Shown one piece after another: positions 53,066-64,000 of a DNA stretch of 64,000 bases (position 1 is the stretch's first letter; each line of letters opens with the position of its first letter). The stretch is from positions 13,824,001-13,888,000 of the forward strand of contig LR990050.1 of NCBI GenBank assembly GCA_905147135.1. The letters run 5' to 3'. The stretch is from Blastobasis lacticolella. Its lineage: Eukaryota; Arthropoda; Insecta; Lepidoptera; Blastobasidae. The notes beneath the pieces were generated by a model. It was not told where the DNA came from. It searched no databases and saw only the letters and a list, made by a program, of their open reading frames with translations. Made by a program: the position numbers and the translations under genes.

Positions 53066-53880
53066 CCATGGAGGTACAACCAACACCGGAATCGTAAGCT
53101 TTGATGTGGACAGGGTATACGCAAACATGGCTCACGTGTATCAGGCTCCTGTTTGGCTAGGAAGTCATGTCTTGAGCATTGTCTAAATGTAAAGTGAAAG
53201 TACAAGTATGCATGAAAAAGTTAATATCAAGAGAAAAAGAGAATTTGTAATAATAACATGATTTCCATCACGGGATGCCTAACTGCTCCCGAGACTGTGC
53301 AACCCTAAGGTTCTTTAATTTTTATGAAGACAAAATATAACTGATAATATAACGCTGAAGTCGCTAAAGTGAAAAATTTTTTATATTGGCTATAAGAATT
53401 TTTGAGATTTCATTACAATTAAACAACCCGACAAAACTACAAACAATCATATCTTGTCTTTATGTAATATTAGTAAGTTATAAAAAAATTAAGAAGCAGA
53501 AATCTACGTTCACCTACCTGGAAATAATGTAACACTTTTGAACACGACTGTCGAAATACGTGCTCGCGCCTAAACAGAATCCACAGGAAAAATATCTTTC
53601 ATTTATAATAATATTTTATTTGGCAATTAAAAGTAACGAAATAATTTTATTCGTATAAAGATATTATTTTAGGAGATGTTAATCTGTAATAGAATTAATT
53701 CAAACTTTGTAATTTTATTCATAGAACCCCTTTTGAAAAGCGGATATATTTGTAGACTTTTGTGGGAGCACATTGAACTTGTGGCAGCTGGTACCAGGTG
53801 GCAGGTAGGTGTGGTAGGTAGGCTTTTATACCTAGGGTAGGGTACCTTGGGTAATACTTTAAAAAACTAAAGGTAAGTGA
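53066..53880. other. No recognised feature
   Basis: AT-rich DNA without repeat match or domain-bearing frame. Confidence 0.4.
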
Positions 53881-53885
53881 GCGAG

Positions 53886-54013
53886 TAACCATAATCAAAT
53901 CTAGTCTTGTTCCCCTGTTAATAGTGTCACCGAGGACAGATAGCAATCGCTCCACTGTAATTACCTGATCCGCCAAATCCTGGATCATGGTCAAGGCGGA
54001 CCCCGAGCCCCGA
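53886..54013 (+). mobile_element. SINE family B, 3' half
   Basis: GTAACCATAATCAAATCTAG, ATAGCAATCGCTCCACTGTA and TCCTGGATCATGGTCAAGGC, then GGACCCCGAGCCCCGAGG. Confidence 0.85.
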
Positions 54014-54120
54014 GGCTTCACACAGAATTCATTAAAGAAACTACTTTTGTTTTAATGTATACAATTTCCAAGCAATGCAAGTCTAAAAACGTATAATTTT
54101 AAAGGTCCAAATCAAAACCT

Positions 54121-54136
54121 CGTACGTACGTACGTA
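54121..54136. repeat. CGTA microsatellite
   Basis: CGTACGTACGTACGTA, self-complementary. Trivial repeat. Confidence 0.9.
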
Positions 54137-54555
54137 CAGTCAATGCTAAAGGGTGATTAAAATTCTAAAGCACACTAATCATTCAAATCTGAATTTTGAA
54201 TTAATTTTTTATTATGATATTGTGATGATTTTATGAGTTTTGTGAATTGAATGTTTAATTATGTAATGATTTTAACAATATATTATAAGTAATTTAACTA
54301 ACAACATAATATGGACTGTTAAAAATTGTATGGTCTAAAATAAATGATTAATAATAATAATAATAAAAATCACGGTGTAATGCTGCCAATGGCCGCGAAT
54401 GGGCAACCCGCGCGGGCCACGTATAGCGCCCACGCAAACATTCATTATTACATACTAGGGCTGTATAGAAAATATCTGAAAGCAATCCTCTATCCCACTA
54501 ATAATACAACTGCTAAATTTGGCTTACAAATGCTAAATGTGGTGTGTGTATGTTT
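54137..54555. other. No recognised feature
   Basis: AT-rich, with a TAA microsatellite at 54347-54367 and a short GC-rich patch at 54385-54430. Confidence 0.4.
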
Positions 54556-54559
54556 GTTA

Positions 54560-54960
54560 CCTTTTCACGCCTAAATTAATGAAATTTGGTTGGTAGCTAG
54601 ATTAGAGTCTGAAATAAGACATGCTACTTTTTATCCCCCTATCCCCTACCCCCATTTGCATGATATAACATGTAGTCCACGCAGGCGGAGCCGCGGGCGG
54701 AAAGCGAAAGTATACATGGTGTTACATAACTAATAATATAAATACGAAAATATGTAAAGATGGACGGATGGATGTTTGTTTGTCACACCTTTACACAAAA
54801 ACTACTGAACGGATTTCAATGAAATTTTGCAGTAATATAGCTTATAGCCCAAAATAGTATACAGGCTATAATTTAGCCCGAAACTCAATGTGGTTCTCGG
54901 GAACCTACGAAATAAATCAACATCATTCGTTTCTACTCATACAAACTTACGATCTCTTAC
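54560..54960 (+). mobile_element. Lepidopteran interspersed repeat, two joined pieces
   Basis: TGAAATTTGGTTGGTAGCTA, TAGTCCACGCAGGCGGAGCC and GCGGGCGGAAAGC form one end. ACACCTTTACACAAAAACTA, CTGAACGGATTTCAATGAAA and TTTTGCAGTAATATAGCTTA begin another. Both are wordings I know from moth repeats (end of one copy, start of the next). Confidence 0.55.
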
Positions 54961-54989
54961 ACCCCTCCTGATTTAAAACGATAACGATA

Positions 54990-55100
54990 ACCTATAGACG
55001 TTTTCAATGCCAGGGGCACTATGACTTTCATATTTGTGTTAGCAAGGCATGTGCCATCCGAAACTGGCTGCATTATACACCCGAAAAGCGGCGTAATTCG
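54990..55100 (-). mobile_element. Possible family A-like fragment
   Basis: CTATAGACGTTTTCAATGCC then AGGGGCAC resembles TATGGACGTTTGCAATACCA and GGGGCATC at 14338. Weak. Confidence 0.3.
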
Positions 55101-55210
55101 TGCACGCGGCGCGGGCGGTGCACGCGACGCTCGCCGCATGAGCAATGGCCGCTACGTGCCCGTGCCGACGCCGGCGGCCGAGCGGACTTTAGGCGGCTAA
55201 CAGCTGGGTT
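55055..55210. other. CpG-rich block
   Basis: GCACGCGGCGCGGGCGGTGC and GTGCCGACGCCGGCGGCCGA. No frame or repeat. Confidence 0.3.
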
Positions 55211-55479
55211 GGTCAGGAACCTTTTTTCTGATCTATGGACAGCGGTTAGCAAGGAAAAATAGGGCTGGGTTGGCTAGGATTTTTTTTTCTGATCTGTCAT
55301 CAGCGGTTAGCGATGAAAAATGAAACTGTAGATGTCGCTTTATGTCGTTAATAAGGAACTATTTACACGCATAACCAAACCGACCGATATAAAAGGTGGA
55401 TAATACCCGACCAATAAGCTATACATGTGCTGAAATACTTTTTTAAAGTATATTTGAAACAAAGCTAAGGACTAACTCG

Positions 55480-55615
55480 ATTAAACTGGCTTTCAAACAA
55501 AGAACACCGCATCGAAATCGCAATCGCAGACACACGCCTCCACAGATACAGTGACACACGTCCAACTTAAAACATTAACACCCTTCTTTTTTTTCGTCGG
55601 GGTTTAAAAACAGTC
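55480..55615 (-). mobile_element. Interspersed repeat family Q/R copy
   Basis: AACTGGCTTTCAAACAAAGA, ACCGCATCGAAATC, CACAGATACAGTGACACACG, AACACCCTTC-type text and TTTTTCGTCGGGGTTTAAAA. Matches 31020-31185. Confidence 0.65.
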
Positions 55616-56495
55616 GAAAGGCTTGCCTGTACTGCGACGATAACTCGAAATATATCTACCTACCGAAATACAGCTTTCTATCAGCTAGGCTCTCTGCTCG
55701 TTTGTCGCTTAGTGGTACAAAACAACGTACTTGAGCACATTGTATTAGACAAAACATTAGTAAAACTACAACATGATTACGGGCAAGTAATGACGATGAC
55801 AATAAATACGCTGATCGGTAAACCATAATCTCAAACAAATTTTTATCTAACTGCGTCATAATTTCAGGCATTAACCTTCACAAAAAATCAGTACACTTCT
55901 GTCCCTTAGATCGATCTTAAGTCGTCTCACGAAATCCGAAAGTAATGGACTACACAAAAGTGGACAACTTTTGTAAGAAAGAACAAGTAAAACTACACTC
56001 ACCGCCAGTTAACCCCTATCACAAACACGCTGCCCGGGAGACAGCCCCAACTGACCCCAAAACTTAACCAGTAAATACTGAAGCCGCTCCAACTATCAAA
56101 AACTTGGGGCCCACTCGGCCTACTCGGCCCCAAGGAGTCTCAGTGGTCATTAATTAAATGTATTTTCCATGTAAGTAATATGGGTGCAAATTAATTAATC
56201 ATATTCGGTAACGTATGCGGTTTCAGTTACCATGTTTGTGCTGGAGTACAATCGGGTGGCTAAGTCGCAAATGGACTCCTATTTTCGATTGATTTGTCAA
56301 TTAATTAAATTAAATGTTTTATTGTCGGCACGTTTCATAGATTTCAACGTAATTGATTTGTATTCGTATCACTTATTGTTATGACGATGTATGTATAAAT
56401 AAATAAATATAATAATAAATATAAATATTTCATAATTAAAATTATTATTCTATGTTTATCTTTAATGTAATTATTGTCATTACCAAATGTACTTA
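55616..56495. other. No recognised feature
   Basis: Mixed DNA. GGGGCCCACTCGGCCTACTC near 56106 is a small GC-rich patch. No coding. Confidence 0.4.
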
Positions 56496-56499
56496 TATA

Positions 56500-56662
56500 A
56501 GTAATATTGCGCACGTCCTATCGGCGTGTCATGATCACACCACATTTCCGAATGCCTGCTGGAAGAGATTTCTTTTAGAAATAAGTAGCCCCTGTTGTGC
56601 CATTTATTACTGTCTGTTAATCGCTATATATTTCCTGGGCACAATTAACTGTTAAATAAATA
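56500..56662 (+). mobile_element. LINE family K 3' UTR copy
   Basis: GCGCACGTCCTATCGGCGTG, CCTGCTGGAAGAGATTTCTT, TAGAAATAAGTAGCCCCTGT, GGCACAATTAACTGTTAAAT and a short AAAT tail. Aligns with 43230-43402; no coding part. Confidence 0.8.
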
Positions 56663-57110
56663 CCATTAAAATAAATTTTAACTCAACTCTTACGTTACAA
56701 TATATTAGGTATATAATAGAACGATAAATATAATTAAATTTTGATATACAAACGTAAATTTTGATGACTAAGTTACCTCCTAAATGTCGGACTTAGGAGT
56801 TAACGTCAAACATAATTCACTAACTCCGCTGCATCAATGCCTTAGCTTTGCGAGTGTAACTAGTGTCAGTCTAGCATGAGTTCTCTAAGGGACTAACCAA
56901 CACCAGACATTAAAATTTCAGTCTACATACTATGACAAGACCATTTACACGATTTATAATAATTTAAAATAAAATCTCGAATGAAACTAATTACCATATT
57001 TTGAAACTCCACTCAATTTAAGGTCAGCGTATAGTAATAAAATGATCCTAAGTAACATGATCTAAAAGTATTACAGCAGGAGTGTAGTTTAAGTCGACCA
57101 ACGTAACCAA
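56663..57110. other. No recognised feature
   Basis: AT-rich DNA without repeat match. Confidence 0.4.
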
Positions 57111-57114
57111 AGTA

Positions 57115-57195
57115 GGCAAGCTGCTAAACTGCAGTGCTGCTTCTGCCAGGGTTCGCTTTCCTACTCTTCTTTATTTATGCCCGGTCTCCAGCATA
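57115..57195 (-). mobile_element. LINE-like remnant family N fragment
   Basis: On the minus strand AAGAGTAGGAAAGCGAACCC is shared with the remnant at 9656-9960. One frame reads KSRKANPG, resembling the last residues of some LINE proteins, but it is too short to be sure. Confidence 0.45.
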
Positions 57196-57199
57196 CAAG

Positions 57200-58665
57200 T
57201 ATCCATAACTAACGCTCCGTAGTAAAATCTACCCACATCAATGAATAAACGGTCTCAGTCCCAGCAGCGCGCCAAACACACGCGCCCTGCCCGTCAAGGT
57301 GGAACTTGGGAGTTCAACAGATTTCCAAGTTACACTTAGCCTGTATCAGGGCTGCAGTAACAGATTGGCCGCCTTGCCATTGCTCGAGCCACTCCCGAAT
57401 TCAATTAATCATAGTTCGGATTAGTTCCCTCTTTGACGCTCGTCGGCTGCGGCCAGACGTGACTGTCTTCGCTAATCGCGTTCCGGATATTATTAATTCG
57501 CTTTTAATTATTATAGGCAACTCTTAAGCGGTAAGTACGTATGGACTCGAGCGAACGAACCAAGGTTCATTGTTCAATTCCTTCATGGTTTCATATTGTT
57601 ACATCACAAAGGACGTACAGCGACACGCATCATTTCATCGAATAGTTTTTTCCTTGTAATGTAGTTGATGACGTCACACGTCTTACATTATGCACGGCTA
57701 AAATGAGACTTCCTCATACAAGAGACAAGAAAACGATAACAAGAAACAATCTCGTACAGTATTAATGATACCTCCACTCCATACCTACACAATAGGTACA
57801 AGTACAGCACATATTACAGGCAAATGCACAGGAAGTATATCGTCTAGGTGGACAATGGTACCAGGAGGGTATAAGCTAGCTAGACAGTTTGTCTGGTCGC
57901 GGTTACATCGCGAAGGAAGTCGTTTCGAGTTCCGGTGCGCCCCCGCGTCTAGGAAGTCGGGTTTCCCGCGAGATGAAAGAAATACTTCGGAAACTTCTAC
58001 ATTTACCAACCTTCCGATTTGTACAGAGTTTTTGTGAGACAAATTAAAAGAGTTCTGCAACGTTTTCCGGGTTGTTTTCATAAACAACCCTCATGGGTTG
58101 TTGTTAATTATGTTTCAAATATAATTTTCGCTTGGAAATTAATTTTGGCAGGAAAATTTATTTTTATTTATTATAAAGAACGCAGTTTTACGAAAGACCG
58201 CTGAAATCAAGCATAGTTAGGTAATTTATTTATTTATAGTGTACCTAAGCATCGTTAGCTACAAACGGCTAAATGTTAATACCTCTCGGAATCCCCGAGC
58301 AGACTATCTCACCCACACAAAGTGCGGTCCGAAGGCTTAGTTGCAAACTAAAGCGTGATTTAATTTTAAGTCCAGTTCTTCCCGGCGGCATTTAGGAGTG
58401 GCTCTTAATAAATCTGCTACTTACCGGGCCCGGGTTCGATTCCCGGCGGGCTCCGGTCCGAATTAACTTGTTAGCCTCCAGTACTGACCAGCGGAAGTTA
58501 CCGTAACTTTGTAATTGGCGAGATTCTGATATCTTGAGAATACTCTACAGACCAGTTTAATCTTTAGACCCTTCTGTGAATTTTCATCTCTAAAGTGAGA
58601 TGGCTGCCTATACGGCTATCTAAAATGAAAGTATTGGAAATGAACGAATCTCTTTCAATCAATCA
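57200..58665. other. No recognised gene; isolated tRNA T-arm-like motif
   Basis: CCGGGTTCGATTCCCGG (58430-58446) is a perfect T-arm (5-bp stem, 7-nt loop) followed by CGGGCTCC, but no matching acceptor, D or anticodon arm lies upstream. It is at most a remnant of a tRNA or tRNA-derived SINE. Frames at 57765-58090 on both strands lack domains. Confidence 0.4.
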
Positions 58666-58674
58666 TTCTTTAAG

Positions 58675-58812
58675 AGGTTTATTAGGGGTCTCTTTAGAGG
58701 CTGGCAACGCAATGGCAACGCCTCTGGTGATGCTGATGTCCATAGGCGGCGGTGACCACTTTCCATCAGGTGACCCGCTTGCCTAACCGTAAGACATTTC
58801 AATAAAAAATTG
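58675..58812 (+). mobile_element. Retroposon family A copy
   Basis: GGCTGGCAACGCAATGGCAA, CGCCTCTGGTGATGCTGATG, GGCGGCGGTGACCACTTTCC and CCGCTTGCCTAACCGTAAG, with an A-rich end. It holds a single copy of the segment repeated at 11840-13600. Confidence 0.88.
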
Positions 58813-59410
58813 ACGATTCCGTCTAACTTTAGTTAGCGAATAGTGGCCAAATCCTTGTTGGTTCCAGTCATGGGGGACATACTTTTTACCAACGTTTTTT
58901 TCTATAACCACACAACTAAATTATAACCTTTCATGTGGCTGGGTACAAATTTAAACAGCTCTGTACTATTTGAAACTATTTGTGGCAACACCGCAGCCAT
59001 ACTAGCCATTAATTCGGCTTCGCTTGTCCGAAGTTGAGACAAATTAGGGTTGATTATATTGTTGGTTAAACTGAAATCAATATTGCCCCGGGATTGTTTA
59101 TTTAATGTTGCGTTGTTACAAGTTGCTGTGTTTTAGTTTCGGCGCTTCGTTTGCACTGGACTGGGGTATTTCGTAAGCTGTTTAGTTTACTGTTTGCCAA
59201 GTAGTTTATATTGGTACCTTTGTGCTTACAACGTATAAGACTTATTTTAATTAATGGCAGATAGAAATTAGTATGAATAGGTAATCCTTGATAACCAGAT
59301 CGGTCAACAATAAAAAGCAATATAACCTTCTTATGGACTCTACCCTATTTATGGGATATGGGCGTGAATGTGTTTGAAATAAAAAGGTCTCATCGCTGCG
59401 GGTCATCACC
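58813..59410. other. No recognised feature
   Basis: AT-rich DNA; no repeat or coding signal. Confidence 0.4.
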
Positions 59411-59414
59411 GCTA

Positions 59415-59595
59415 AAATCTTGGCGTTAATGACCCACTTGTGCTCTCGCGCACGAGCGCTCGGGGTCCACCTTAACCATGGTCCAGGATTCGGCGGATCA
59501 AATAATTACAGTGGAGTGAGTGCCATCTGACCTCCGTGACCCTGCTACCAGGGGTACCTGACCGGATAATGGTTACACTTTCAGTCGACTGAATG
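59415..59595 (-). mobile_element. SINE family B, 3' half
   Basis: AATCTTGGCGTTAATGACCC, TGCTCTCGCGCACGAGCG, GGGGTCCACCTTAACCATGG, CCGTGACCCTGCTACCAGG and TTTCAGTCGACTGAATG. Confidence 0.88.
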
Positions 59596-59902
59596 TATGT
59601 GTGTATATGTGTAAGTATGTATGTAAATTTCAAAACCTACGTTGTATATTTCATTAATAGCTATGAAACAAACGTTTTAGTGTAACGTCAAGAACATTAT
59701 TGACGTGAATGGCTGTTTAAGACAATGCGAGGTACAGAGGGTAGCCGCTATCTCAACTTAATTTCCTGGAGGGAACGAATCAATACACGAGTAGTTCTTG
59801 ACATCGTAAAGGGACATCTTACGCCATTTCCCATTGTCGGTGTAAGTATAACTCAATGTAGGTCGTTATAAGGATAGTTAGTTATACGTATTACGGCCAA
59901 GC

Positions 59903-59995
59903 TAGATCTGATTCTGCCAAAACATAGATCATGGACAATGCGGACCCCGGGCCCTCGCGCGCTAGAGCTCAATTGGGGTATTAACGCCACGATAT
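59903..59995 (+). mobile_element. SINE family B, 3' end
   Basis: ATAGATCATGGACAATGCGG, ACCCCGGGCCCTCGCGCGCT and GTATTAACGCCACGATATC. Confidence 0.75.
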
Positions 59996-60555
59996 CTAAA
60001 TATGAAAATTAGGTTATAGACCTATTCAGTTATACAGGTAATAAAAATAGGATTCAAGATGGCTTACGAAGGTGTCTGTTTAAAATGGAAGGGTCGGTAG
60101 AGGGCGCCCGAGAAGGACATATACTGATCAAATAAATGACGTGACCAAAAGGAGCATGTCAGGAGTATGTACGTACCCTCAACCAACGTAAATATATGAA
60201 AATGTGTATGAATGTAGAAGGAGCTAAAGAGGTATGCTAGTATCGTAGTTTGTCACAAACGGTTTGTAGCACTCGATAGCCTCTGCCTACCCCTGGGGGA
60301 TACGGGCGTAAGTGTTTATGTTGTATAGTAAATAAGATAGTAAACATAATAATTATAAAATAAATCAGCTGTACGTTCTGTCTTGTTAAATGACGAAATA
60401 ACATAAATTTGAGATGAGACTTTAACTTTTTTTTATAACAAACTTATTCGCAACAGGACAAACAATACAAATCAACTTAATTTATTTACAGCCTAACTGC
60501 CATAAATCTTCGGATATTATAACCCCCGACTAAGTATACAATAATATATACTTCA
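59996..60555. other. No recognised feature
   Basis: AT-rich DNA without repeat match. Confidence 0.4.
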
Positions 60556-60559
60556 ATAT

Positions 60560-60695
60560 TACATAAACTGCTGATCCTAGCTTCCATACAAAAAAAAACA
60601 CTCCGACATCTGTCCATCGGATGGCACAGACAAATACACAGAGCCACAGATACACGTTTAACTTACAACACCCCTCTTCTTTAACATGGGTGAAA
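60560..60695 (-). mobile_element. Interspersed repeat family Q/R fragment
   Basis: CATCGGATGGCACAGACAAA, CACAGAGCCACAGATACACG and TTAACTTACAACACCCCTCT match the second half of 31020-31185. Confidence 0.55.
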
Positions 60696-60783
60696 ATCGT
60701 TTCATAGGACACTTTCATCTAATATTAAGATTCAATGTACTGGAGCTTTTCCTGCAACTAAGGATATAACATCAAGGATTACT

Positions 60784-60985
60784 GCTCCACTTACAAACAT
60801 TAAGTACATACTCAAAAAAGGTACGATTAGGTACGTTATGTGTCTCATCACTAGAAAGTTGTCACTTGACCCTGTCGCGCACGTAAGTGACGTCACAATA
60901 GTATTGTGAGGAGGAAGATTCGAGCAAGTGGTAAAAATAAATATTCACATCGATTATCGCATCTCTAGAAAATAGTTACATCGAC
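60784..60985 (+). repeat. Local direct repeat L, copy 1
   Basis: TTACAAACATTAAGTACATA, TGTGTCTCATCACTAGAAAG and GACCCTGTCGCG recur in order at 61191-61285. Between the two lies a SINE D copy. No known class. Confidence 0.6.
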
Positions 60986-60987
60986 CT

Positions 60988-61190
60988 GTCGTAGTAAGCA
61001 AAGCTTTGTGGTGTTAGATAACTGATAAACTACTTAAATACTTATTTTTTAAATACATACTTATTATACATACTACGCCCAGACCAGTAACAGAAATTAA
61101 AGATTCATCATTTCAATTTCTGTTCGGCTGGTAATCGAACCCGGGACCTCTGTGTGGCTGCCTCTGGACACTCAGGTCGTCAAAACAAAC
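60988..61190 (-). mobile_element. tRNA-related SINE family D with B-box
   Basis: On the minus strand CAGAGGTCCCGGGTTCGATT then ACCAGCCGAACAGAA carries a good B-box (GGTTCGATTACC). The body TCTGGGCGTAGTATGTATAA, TAAGTATGTATTT and AGTTATCTAACACCAC, and the end AAAGCTTTGCTTAC, follow the family. The final GCGCTGTGTGAAT part is missing. Confidence 0.8.
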
Positions 61191-61285
61191 AAAAAAATTA
61201 CAAACTTGATTACATACTTAAAAAAAGATACCATTGAGTATAGAAGTGATGTGTCCCATCACTAAAAAAACTGCCATCTCGACCT
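61191..61285 (+). repeat. Local direct repeat L, copy 2
   Basis: TTACAAACTTGATTACATAC, TGTGTCCCATCACTAAAAAA and CTCGACCTGTCGCG. See copy 1 at 60784. Confidence 0.6.
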
Positions 61286-61660
61286 GTCGCGGACAATATT
61301 AAAACTACGCCACGCCTAACCAAGCTTCGCCCCAACTCTAGCAAATCGTTCTAAATAATCCTCCAACTCTTGGTACACGGAGCTCGGCAGGCACTGTATT
61401 AATACTGCACGCTATCTAGACGCGGCAGGCCGGCTGGATCAGAGGACTAACTCCAGACAGATCTGCGCCTGAAATACGGACTTGACGGACGTCTACGCCT
61501 AGCGTGGGCCAGCTGGGAGCTGGATCAACTGTTTGCTACTTCCGTAAGTAAGAAGAATGTGATTATTGTTGTGGCTTAGGTAAATGATGGAGAATATTAA
61601 GTGTTGTACAACAATGTACAATTATGTTGATATTCCAAATTATCATAAGTATTTAAATTA
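61286..61660. other. Unassigned, mildly CpG-rich
   Basis: CTAGACGCGGCAGGCCGGCT and GATCTGCGCCTGAAATACGG. Perhaps decayed coding DNA. No frame or repeat match. Confidence 0.3.
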
Positions 61661-61664
61661 AATT

Positions 61665-62130
61665 TAAATATGTTTGGATAAATTCACACAGCGCCATTAA
61701 AGTAAGCAAAGCTTATGTTATGGGTGTTAGATAATTGATAAACTACTTATATACTTTTTACCGTATAGTGTCCGACAGAGTAGAATAACACCAACCCCTA
61801 ACATTAATGGGTGTCGTAAAAGGCGACTAATGTTTTCGAGGCAAAAGATCTAAAGACTCCGTAGACTGGAAAAGGGGCAGCAGCTCTATCATTGTTATAT
61901 TTATTTACTGCGATCACCAACCCGCCTGCCAAGCGTGAAGATCATGGCAATAACCTCCCCTTTCGTGGGAGAGGCCGTAAGTCCTGCAGTGGACCGTTTT
62001 GGCCTGTGATGATATGACACTTTTTTAAATACATACTTATCATACATAGGTACTACATCCACCGTTACACAAATTAAAATTACTCATTTCCATTTCCAAC
62101 AATGTTAACAAACTAAACCACTCAGGTCGT
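61665..62130 (-). mobile_element. SINE family D split by a SINE E insertion
   Basis: GGATAAATTCACACAGCGCC, TAAGCAAAGCTTATGTTATG and TAGATAATTGATAAACTACT are interrupted at 61759 and resume at 62026 with TAAATACATACTTATCATAC. The break is exactly the family E insertion, so D is older than E here. Confidence 0.85.
61760..62018 (+). mobile_element. SINE family E, full length, 7-bp TSD, nested in SINE D
   Basis: ACCGTATAGTGTCCGACAGA to TGGCCTGTGATGATATGAC. ACTTTTT stands at 61753-61759 and 62019-62025. Third complete copy of the family in the window. The 3' end has GATGAT units. Confidence 0.9.
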
Positions 62131-63175
62131 CCACTCGTAGTCGAGTACTTAGATGTTGTCTTGGAATAACGTAATATGCTCCTACTTTTATTCGTATACG
62201 TAAATACAAAAACATGAATATTTATGCTTGTTGATATTTGAAGACCACATCATCGAACTTTAATGTAATTTACTTTACATAAAAAATCGCCCCATTTTGC
62301 ATTCCAAAGTCCGATTAAAACATTGGAGTTCCGTTTTAATTAACGTCCCCTTTGACCCCGCCGTACCGAAGCCCACTAAAATTTTAACAGCACTCAATAT
62401 TTCAATATCGCATGTAAATCCAATCGTAAAAAACTCTCCAATACCGTTCAGTTTATAACACTGTAAAGGGAATACAGTCGTATAATCAAATACAGCCAGC
62501 GTGAGAGATGAAATGGAATTTTTTCGCCCTCAAAAATGGCGCTCACGTTTCTAATATAGTGAAAACAATATTCTAGTGACCGGGTGATTTCAGCGCAGAT
62601 GCTTCTTGCCCTTCCAATATTATGTACGGAGGTGGGGCAAACTTTTTCATAGTGTCACATAAAACATCGCCGCCGGTGCGCGATACTCAATTGTTTTACT
62701 AATGCCGAGGGCAATGGCGTGCTCTGGGTGGGATTCCTTATTGACTTTGTATTGACTTCTTGTCGGTTAATGCGTCCTCGAACTTTAATGTGGTTCAATA
62801 TTCTGATGTTAGACAAAATTGTCTCAAAATTAAAATGACCTACATCGCCAAAAGGCGTTAGTCCTTACTATGTATTACGTTTATGTAATATGTATGTTAC
62901 GTGTTCCGTAAGTATGGACTTTGGGCACTCAAGGAAGAACTTAGTCTTGTCTTAGTAATAAATGTTTAAATAGTTTCGAGTTTACTTTTACTACTGTGCG
63001 TAAATCGATTGGCTCCACTGAACCTATTCCGATAAAATGAACATTATAATAGTTTTACCCCTTGGAAGTTGAGGTACCTATTACGCTGACGAATTCGCAA
63101 TATAATAATATTGCCATTACCTACATCAGCTATATGCTGCAGAATTACTGAACCCATTCGTCTATTGTGAACCGT
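62131..63175. other. No recognised gene; unique-looking DNA
   Basis: 62285-62720 has few repeats and several TTAATTAA, TTTGACCCCGCC and GCCGCCGGTGCGC words. It may be conserved non-coding DNA. No frame. Confidence 0.3.
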
Positions 63176-63490
63176 TTTAAACTATTTTATTACATTATCC
63201 AGCTCCACACTCGCACGCGTCAGCCGAACGCTCGCTGTAGGCCGCTATCTTTCTCCTCGATTACACCCCGGTATCGTGGTTTCGGATCGCATACATCGCT
63301 CGATTTCGCGTTTTTAATGCGCGGGGTGCGTTCGAAACCGCGCATCGATCGGCCGATATAAAAAACACATTAATCTGCACTTATCTCGACCGTATTATTT
63401 AATGTCGCGTCATTTCGCGGTTATTTGTAACATTTATGGCGCGAATAGAACGACGTTCGATGATCCTGTTTCGGATAAGGCATTTTACGG
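63176..63490. other. CpG-rich block with a TATA-like motif
   Basis: ATCGATCGGCCGATATAAAA follows CpG-rich sequence (GCGCGGGGTGCGTTCGAAAC). A TATA box with a downstream start is possible but no transcribed frame is recognisable. The 64-codon frame here has no domain. Confidence 0.3.
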
Positions 63491-64000
63491 GGCACCAGAT
63501 AAGAGCGTTGTGCGTACGAGTAAGTGATATTGAAAGTGTTATGGAAAATTAGAATATCGCTGTCCCATCGAAAACATTTTTATATTAAAATTCGCTAAGC
63601 CTCGTGTCTCTATCGTTAAAATATATGAGATGTCAGGTGGAGCCAAGTTTGACAGTACCGGTGTCCGGTGTTCTTTACTTTTCTTATAAAGCTACAATCA
63701 CACCGACGAATATGTCGGCGAACTGTTGGTCTAACCCCGAGTCGGCATGGCTGCCTGGCTCCGCATTTACATGAAATATAAAGGTGACCACACATAGTTG
63801 CCGTTGTTTACGGCCCAGCGGTTGTTTTGTGCAAACCCTTCGCATTCCAGTCTTCGCTCCTTTATTGTCTTACTTCCCGCTTATGACATCCGCGAAATTT
63901 ATATTTTGTTGCAATGTCCGAACAAAGAGTCTGTCCAGAATAGTTTCGGAATACCGCGCCGGGCCGCGCTAAATCATACGGCTTGTGCGCCTCAATGTTT
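63491..64000. other. No recognised feature
   Basis: Mixed DNA with a short partial inverted repeat (ACCGACGAATATGTCGGCG) near 63701. No coding domain up to the window edge. Confidence 0.35.

Noticed and set aside
58430..58446. tRNA gene
   Set aside because: Only a T-arm is present. No acceptor, D or anticodon stems can be found at the right spacing upstream.
63340..63375. Promoter with TATA box
   Set aside because: GATATAAAAAAC alone is weak in AT-rich DNA and no transcript-like feature follows. Kept only as a remark on the CpG-rich block.

Overview
The window reads as non-coding DNA from a lepidopteran (moth or butterfly) nuclear genome. It is AT-rich with scattered CpG-rich islands. It carries retroposon families that I recognise as typical of Lepidoptera: a tRNA-derived SINE with clear A and B boxes, a short SINE ending in GATG-like units, a poly(A)-tailed retroposon with the core GCAAGCGGGCCACCTGATGG, and LINE 3' ends with short tandem tails. 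I found no host protein-coding exon, rRNA or complete tRNA, so it is probably a large intron or an intergenic region. The only long coding sequence is a retrotransposon.

Layout. 1-2440: AT-rich DNA, a LINE tail, one SINE and a CpG-rich block. 2445-5400: a probable inverted-terminus element holding a Harbinger-like transposase exon remnant and a tandem array of units with the palindrome TGACAGCTGTCA. 5400-11840: CpG-rich blocks and SINE pieces. 11840-13600: a 47-bp minisatellite built from an internal piece of the poly(A) retroposon. 13600-17580: sparse repeats and a 12-bp minisatellite. 17585-21540: a minus-strand LINE of the CR1/L2/Daphne-Jockey kind, with an uninterrupted 911-codon endonuclease/reverse-transcriptase frame preceded by an esterase-like ORF1 piece. 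21540-34610: SINEs, LINE tails, hairpins and two pairs of diverged duplicated CpG-rich segments. 34611-40461: a nest of inverted-repeat transposons. 40500-64000: scattered SINE and LINE copies, small MITEs, a near-perfect 65-nt hairpin, a 93-bp in-frame tandem repeat, and one SINE inserted into another.

The most notable structure is the nest at 34611-40461. The outer element has matching 32-bp ends and flanking TAA duplications, and it contains a PIF/Harbinger-type transposase N-terminal exon on the minus strand. Inside it lie a second TAA-flanked element (34901-36042), a 310-bp TAA-flanked MITE (38457-38766) and a TTAA-flanked foldback element (39051-40317). The array with the TGACAGCTGTCA palindrome occurs in two of these nested elements and again in the probable element at 2445-5400. 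At all three places it starts with units in one orientation and then flips.

Limits: all repeat families were found by eye within this one window. Family letters (A, B, C and so on) are local labels. Edges are approximate unless a target-site duplication is given.
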